From an uncultured Clostridia bacterium (GTDB lineage: Bacteria > Bacillota > Clostridia > Christensenellales > Aristaeellaceae): DNA of 7,814 bases. The stretch spans positions 1 to 7,814 of the forward strand of contig CAMKAE010000099.1 of assembly GCA_946410395.1 (NCBI GenBank). The letters run 5' to 3'. Within the stretch, counting starts at the first letter, position 1. Each line of letters opens with the position of its first letter. Positions 4,894-7,814 of the stretch are shown here, piece after piece. The translations under genes and the position numbers were made by a program. The notes under the pieces were generated by a model. The model saw nothing but the letters and a program-made list of their open reading frames with translations. It ran no database searches and had not been told where the DNA came from.

Positions 4894-6024
4894 ATGATTC
4901 AGAACCCCTTTTTCCCGGAGATCCACGGCAACTTTGGCTTCGGCTGCATGCGCCTGCCCATGAAGGACGGCAAGGTGAATTACGACGAATTCTGTCGCAT
5001 GGCGGATGCCTTCATCGCCTCCGGGCTCAATTACTTCGACACAGCCCACGGCTACATCGGCGGGCAGTCCGAAACCGCCATCCGCGACTGTGTGGCGAAG
5101 CGCCATGACCGCAGCAAATTTCTGCTGACAGACAAGCTGACCGACCCCTACTTCAGGAAGGAGGAGGACATCCGCCCCTTCTTCGAGAGCCAGCTGAAGG
5201 CCTGCGGCGTTGATTACTTTGACTTCTATCTCATGCATGCCCAGGACAAAAACAACTACCCGAAGTACAAGCGCTGCCGGGCCTATGAGATCGCCCAGGA
5301 ACTCAAGGCGGAGGGTAAGATCCACCACTTTGGCATCTCTTTCCACGACAAGGCCGAGGTGCTGGACATGATCCTGTCGGAGCACCCGGAGATCGAGATC
5401 GTGCAGATCCAGTTCAATTACGTGGACTACGAGGACGCCTCCGTGGAGAGCCGCAAGGTCTACGAGGTCTGCGAAAAGCACGGCAAGCCCGTCATCGTCA
5501 TGGAGCCGGTGAAGGGCGGCAGCCTGGTCAATCTGCCCGCAGAGGCGGATCAGGTGCTGCGCGGCCTGAACGGCGGCAGCAACGCCAGCTATGCCCTGCG
5601 CTTCGCGGCCTCCTTCCCCAACATGGCCATGGTGCTCTCCGGCATGAGCAATATGGCGCAGATGGAGGACAATCTCAGCGCCATGGCGGATTTCCATCCG
5701 CTGACGGAGACCGAGCGGGAGGCGATCGGCAAGGTCTGCGATATCTTCCGCAGCCTGAACCTGATCCCCTGCACCAAGTGCCGTTATTGCATTGAGGAGA
5801 GCCAGTGCCCCAAGGGCATTCTCATCCCGGATATCTTCGGCGCGATGAACGCCCACGAGGCCTTCCACGACTGGAACAGCGGTATGTATTACGGCATTGT
5901 GACCCGGGACGGTCACGGCAAGGCCAGCGAATGCATCCGCTGCGGCAAGTGCGAGCGGGTCTGCCCGCAGCACCTGCCCATCCGGGAACTGCTGAAGAAA
6001 GTTGCCGCGACCTTTGAGAAATGA
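4894..6024 (+). CDS. Aldo/keto reductase with C-terminal 4Fe-4S motifs (COG1453 type)
   Basis: This is a 376-residue cytosolic oxidoreductase. The N-terminal TIM barrel has the aldo/keto reductase tetrad Asp49 and Tyr54 (YFDTAHGY), Lys81 (LTDKLT) and His115 (FYLMHAQ). The C-terminal part carries two cysteine clusters: Cys293/296/299/305, spaced CX2CX2CX5CP, and Cys347/350/353/357, spaced CX2CX2CX3CP, typical of 4Fe-4S binding. The family presumably couples carbonyl/alcohol chemistry to electron transfer; substrates are unknown. The start at 4894 was chosen because AGGAGG lies 8 nt upstream and the family begins about here (GNFGFGCMRLP). An in-frame ATG at 4768, with GGTGG 7 nt before it, would add 42 residues of unfamiliar sequence and is disfavoured. 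It is a single gene with its own promoter, convergent with the flavodoxin cluster. Confidence 0.93.
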   Translation: MIQNPFFPEIHGNFGFGCMRLPMKDGKVNYDEFCRMADAFIASGLNYFDTAHGYIGGQSETAIRDCVAKRHDRSKFLLTDKLTDPYFRKEEDIRPFFESQLKACGVDYFDFYLMHAQDKNNYPKYKRCRAYEIAQELKAEGKIHHFGISFHDKAEVLDMILSEHPEIEIVQIQFNYVDYEDASVESRKVYEVCEKHGKPVIVMEPVKGGSLVNLPAEADQVLRGLNGGSNASYALRFAASFPNMAMVLSGMSNMAQMEDNLSAMADFHPLTETEREAIGKVCDIFRSLNLIPCTKCRYCIEESQCPKGILIPDIFGAMNAHEAFHDWNSGMYYGIVTRDGHGKASECIRCGKCERVCPQHLPIRELLKKVAATFEK

Positions 6025-6036
6025 GAACGTGAGCGC

Positions 6037-6062
6037 AAAAAACAGGCTCACATTCTGTGACC
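6037..6062 (-). terminator. Probable terminator of the flavodoxin-side transcript
   Basis: On the minus strand GGTCACA-GAA-TGTGAGCC (6045-6062) forms a stem with one bulged G, followed two bases later by six T residues (6037-6042). It would end transcripts from the flavodoxin gene and the reductase stump. It lies close behind the stop codon of the plus-strand reductase. Confidence 0.5.
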
Positions 6063-6098
6063 GTTTGCGGCTGTCACGCAAGCAAGCCGGTTTGACGG

Positions 6099-6134
6099 CA
6101 AAGAGGCTGACGACAGGATTCGCCAGCCTCTTTG
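6099..6134 (+). terminator. Probable bidirectional terminator between convergent genes
   Basis: CAAAGAGGCTG (6099-6109) is perfectly complementary to CAGCCTCTTTG (6124-6134) around a 14-nt loop. On the plus strand the distal arm runs into TTTGTGTTAT, 75 bp after the reductase stop. On the minus strand the stem ends in CTCTTTG. It may serve both directions, although the T-tracts are short. Confidence 0.6.
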
Positions 6135-6179
6135 TGTTATATGCGTCTTTGTTAAGCCTGAACAGTGAGCTGAGATGCG

Positions 6180-6227
6180 CATGCCGATGGGTGAAACCTC
6201 GATGTCGCGCAGTCTTCGGGTCTTCAT
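6180..6227 (-). pseudogene. Stump of an aldo/keto reductase gene (first 16 codons)
   Basis: An ATG at 6225-6227, preceded 9 nt upstream by a perfect AGGAGG, opens with MKTRRLRDIEVSPIGM. This is the characteristic beginning of classical aldo/keto reductases, which normally continues G-C-M-G. After codon 16 the similarity ends abruptly. The frame runs on without sense through the terminator hairpin to a TGA at 6048 (59 codons in all). The remaining roughly 300 residues expected for the family are absent, so a deletion probably removed the gene body. It lies 47 bp after the flavodoxin stop and was probably the third gene of that operon. The alternative is a chance small ORF, but both start motif and ribosome site argue against that. 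Confidence 0.6.
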
Positions 6228-6274
6228 GCTGCGTGTCCTCCTTTCGGTTTGCCCGATGAGACAAAAGCTGACGT

Positions 6275-6847
6275 TCAAGGCGCGATGCCGAGGCCATTGG
6301 CCCAGTTGACCAGCTCTTCCACGGTCGTGCGGCCGGTGAAGCGCTTGCCCTCCAGCCAGGTGCCCGTGCCGGCCTGCTCCTGCAGGTGCCGCATGCTGCT
6401 GCCCAGTCCGCTGGAGCCGGAGGTGAAGAACACGGCCACGGTCTTACCGGTCAGGTCGACCTGCTCCACAAAGCTGGACAGGATGCGCGGCGCGTCGCCC
6501 CACCAGATGGGGTAGCCGATCAGGACGGTATCGTAGCCCGTCAGGTCGGGCAGCTCCCCCGCGATGGCCGGGCGGCAGGCGGGATCATCCATCTCAACAG
6601 AGGTACGGCTTTTGGAATTGCCGTAGTTCAGGTCGGCGTCGGTATAGGGCGTTTCGGGCACGATCTCATACAGGTCGGCGGAAAGACCTTCCGCCAGTTT
6701 CTCCGCGACACCCCTGGTGGTGCCGGTGGCGGAGAAGCAGACGACCAGGATATGGCTGGCAGGCTCGACGGCCTCTTCGGCCAGCGCAAAGGGAACGCAG
6801 GAGAGCGTCAGCATCAGGGCAGTCAGAACAGCGATCCTTTTTTTCAC
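6275..6847 (-). CDS. Exported flavodoxin-family protein
   Basis: This 190-residue protein has a flavodoxin fold behind a signal peptide. Residues 1-23 (KKR, hydrophobic core, FALA cleavage site before EEA) predict export; the cysteine at 17 does not sit in a good lipobox. The FMN phosphate loop is SATGTTR (39-45). The isoalloxazine loops are GYPIWWGDAPR (111-121, Trp115/116) and FFTSGSSGLGSS (130-141). The organisation resembles the Flavodoxin_4 group rather than the short classical electron carriers. The start GTG at 6845-6847 was chosen because AGGAGG (6855-6860) lies 7 nt upstream and the signal peptide begins there. A longer in-frame ATG at 6955 would overlap the upstream reductase and destroy the signal peptide. 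It sits 70 bp after the aldo/keto reductase, probably in one operon. It is likely an extracytoplasmic FMN redox protein; its partner is unknown. Confidence 0.88.
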   Translation of the reverse strand: MKKRIAVLTALMLTLSCVPFALAEEAVEPASHILVVCFSATGTTRGVAEKLAEGLSADLYEIVPETPYTDADLNYGNSKSRTSVEMDDPACRPAIAGELPDLTGYDTVLIGYPIWWGDAPRILSSFVEQVDLTGKTVAVFFTSGSSGLGSSMRHLQEQAGTGTWLEGKRFTGRTTVEELVNWANGLGIAP

Positions 6848-6917
6848 GGGAAATCCTCCTCTTTTCAGAACAGGTCGACAATCAATCTCATATACAGGGA
6901 AAACAGCATCGCGAAAG

Positions 6918-7814
6918 TCAGACAGATGCCTTCGGGCGGGCAGCAGGCCAGACATGGGTTCCGGTGGACTTCGCCGGCCTGTTCTGGGCCATCACGCCCG
7001 CCGGGGGGTGCGGCACATAGGGCGCTTCCAGGTATGCGATCTCGTCTTCCGTCAGGTCCAGGTCCGTCGCCTTGGCCGCGCCGTCCACATGGTGGAACTT
7101 CGTCGCACCCACCACCGGGGAGGCGACCTTGGTGAGCAGCCAGGCCAGGGAGATCTCGGTCATGGTCACGCCGCGTTTTTCGGCTAATTCCGCTACCCGA
7201 TCGATGATAACACCGTCCTGCCGAGCGGTCGCGTCATACTTGAATTTGGCGTAGGCGTCCTTTTCCAGCCGCTCAGAGGTTTCGCCAGGCTTGCGGGAGA
7301 GTCTGCCCGCTGCCAAGGCGCTGTAGGGCGTCAGGGCGATGCCCTCCTCCTGACAGTAGGGCACCATCTCCCGCTCCTCCTCCCGGAAGATCAGGTTGTA
7401 ATGTCCCTGCACGGAGATGAACTTCGCCCAGCCCTCCCGCTCGGCAATGGCGTTGGCCTTGGCCAGCTGCCAGGCAAAGCAGTTGGAGATGCCGATGTAA
7501 CGCGCCTTGCCTGCCCGCACCACCCGGTTCAGGCCGTCCAGAATGTCCTCGATGGGCGTCTGCCAGTCCCACATGTGGTAGATGTACAGATCCACATGGT
7601 CCATGCCGAGGTTCTGCAGGCTCTTGTTGAGCATCCGCTCAATGTGCTGCTGACCGGTCACGCCGGCTGCAATCTCGTCCTGCGTGCGGGGCAGGAACTT
7701 GGTAGCCACGACGACCTCGTCCCGCTTCGCGAAATCCCGCAGGGCGCGGCCCACATACTGTTCGCTGGTGCCGCTCTGGTAGGCGATGGCCGTGTCGTAG
7801 AAGTTGACGCCCAT
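6918..7814 (-). CDS. Aldo/keto reductase (5' end outside the window)
   Basis: The last 298 residues of a classical NAD(P)H-dependent aldo/keto reductase. The visible tetrad is Asp7 and Tyr12 (NFYDTAIAY), Lys39 (VVATKF) and His80 (LYIYHMW). Later landmarks are YIGISN, SVQGHYNLIFRE, ALTPYSALAAGRL and the cofactor-binding VVGATKFHHVD. The C-terminus (GVMAQNRPAKSTGTHVW...) is the usual extended tail of this subgroup. The ATG at the window edge lies inside the first conserved helix/strand, so the true start is beyond 7814 and roughly 40 residues are missing. Unlike the plus-strand reductase it has no Fe-S cysteines. It probably forms an operon with the flavodoxin downstream, suggesting a shared redox or detoxification role. 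Confidence 0.92.
   Translation of the reverse strand: MGVNFYDTAIAYQSGTSEQYVGRALRDFAKRDEVVVATKFLPRTQDEIAAGVTGQQHIERMLNKSLQNLGMDHVDLYIYHMWDWQTPIEDILDGLNRVVRAGKARYIGISNCFAWQLAKANAIAEREGWAKFISVQGHYNLIFREEEREMVPYCQEEGIALTPYSALAAGRLSRKPGETSERLEKDAYAKFKYDATARQDGVIIDRVAELAEKRGVTMTEISLAWLLTKVASPVVGATKFHHVDGAAKATDLDLTEDEIAYLEAPYVPHPPAGVMAQNRPAKSTGTHVWPAARPKASV

Noticed and set aside
4795..6297. 500-codon minus-strand open frame
   Set aside because: It is antisense to the Fe-S reductase and its terminator region; the translation is biased to Leu/Ala/His/Val and has no recognisable domain.
1..7814. CRISPR array, insertion sequence, transposase or phage structural genes
   Set aside because: No regularly spaced short repeats, no terminal inverted repeats around an ORF, and no recombinase-like protein were seen in the window.

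Overview
The window looks like chromosomal DNA from a GC-rich member of the Bacillota (Clostridia). Ribosome binding sites are strong GGAGG types, the tRNA gene encodes its own CCA, the promoters are sigma-A-like, and the secreted proteins have short signal peptides followed by acidic residues. The protein repertoire (CapA-like protein, lipocalin-like plus DUF4352 protein, Fe-S aldo/keto reductase of the COG1453 type, exported flavodoxin) is typical of gut or rumen Clostridia. The exact genus cannot be read from the sequence.

Positions 1-614 hold no convincing protein gene. An intact tRNA-Arg(CCU) lies at the left edge on the minus strand. Upstream of it, in tRNA direction, are at least two broken tRNA copies and a shorter ghost, separated by repeated spacers that look more AT-rich than the rest. 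Each of the two best-preserved 5' halves has a hairpin immediately in front of it. A good promoter precedes the outermost copy and could transcribe the whole array. The 5' half of the middle broken copy is identical to the live tRNA over 41 bases, while its flanks have drifted.

Positions 615-3600, minus strand, form a likely three-gene operon: an Lrp/AsnC regulator, then a class I/II PLP aminotransferase that starts inside the regulator's stop codon (GTGA overlap), then 30 bp on a secreted CapA-family protein. A promoter precedes the regulator. Two tandem intrinsic terminators shield it from the gene upstream.

Positions 3609-4466, minus strand, encode a secreted two-domain protein behind a near-perfect sigma-A promoter. 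The 427-bp gap that follows carries this promoter and a divergent one for the next gene, whose 5' leader of about 185 nt contains mutually exclusive pairings.

Positions 4894-6024, plus strand, encode an aldo/keto reductase with two C-terminal iron-sulfur motifs. Converging on it from the right is a minus-strand redox cluster: a classical aldo/keto reductase running off the window, an exported flavodoxin, and a 16-codon stump of a third aldo/keto reductase that keeps its ribosome binding site. Terminator-like hairpins lie between the convergent genes. Most of the window is ordinary core metabolism. The tRNA array is the part least explained by known features.
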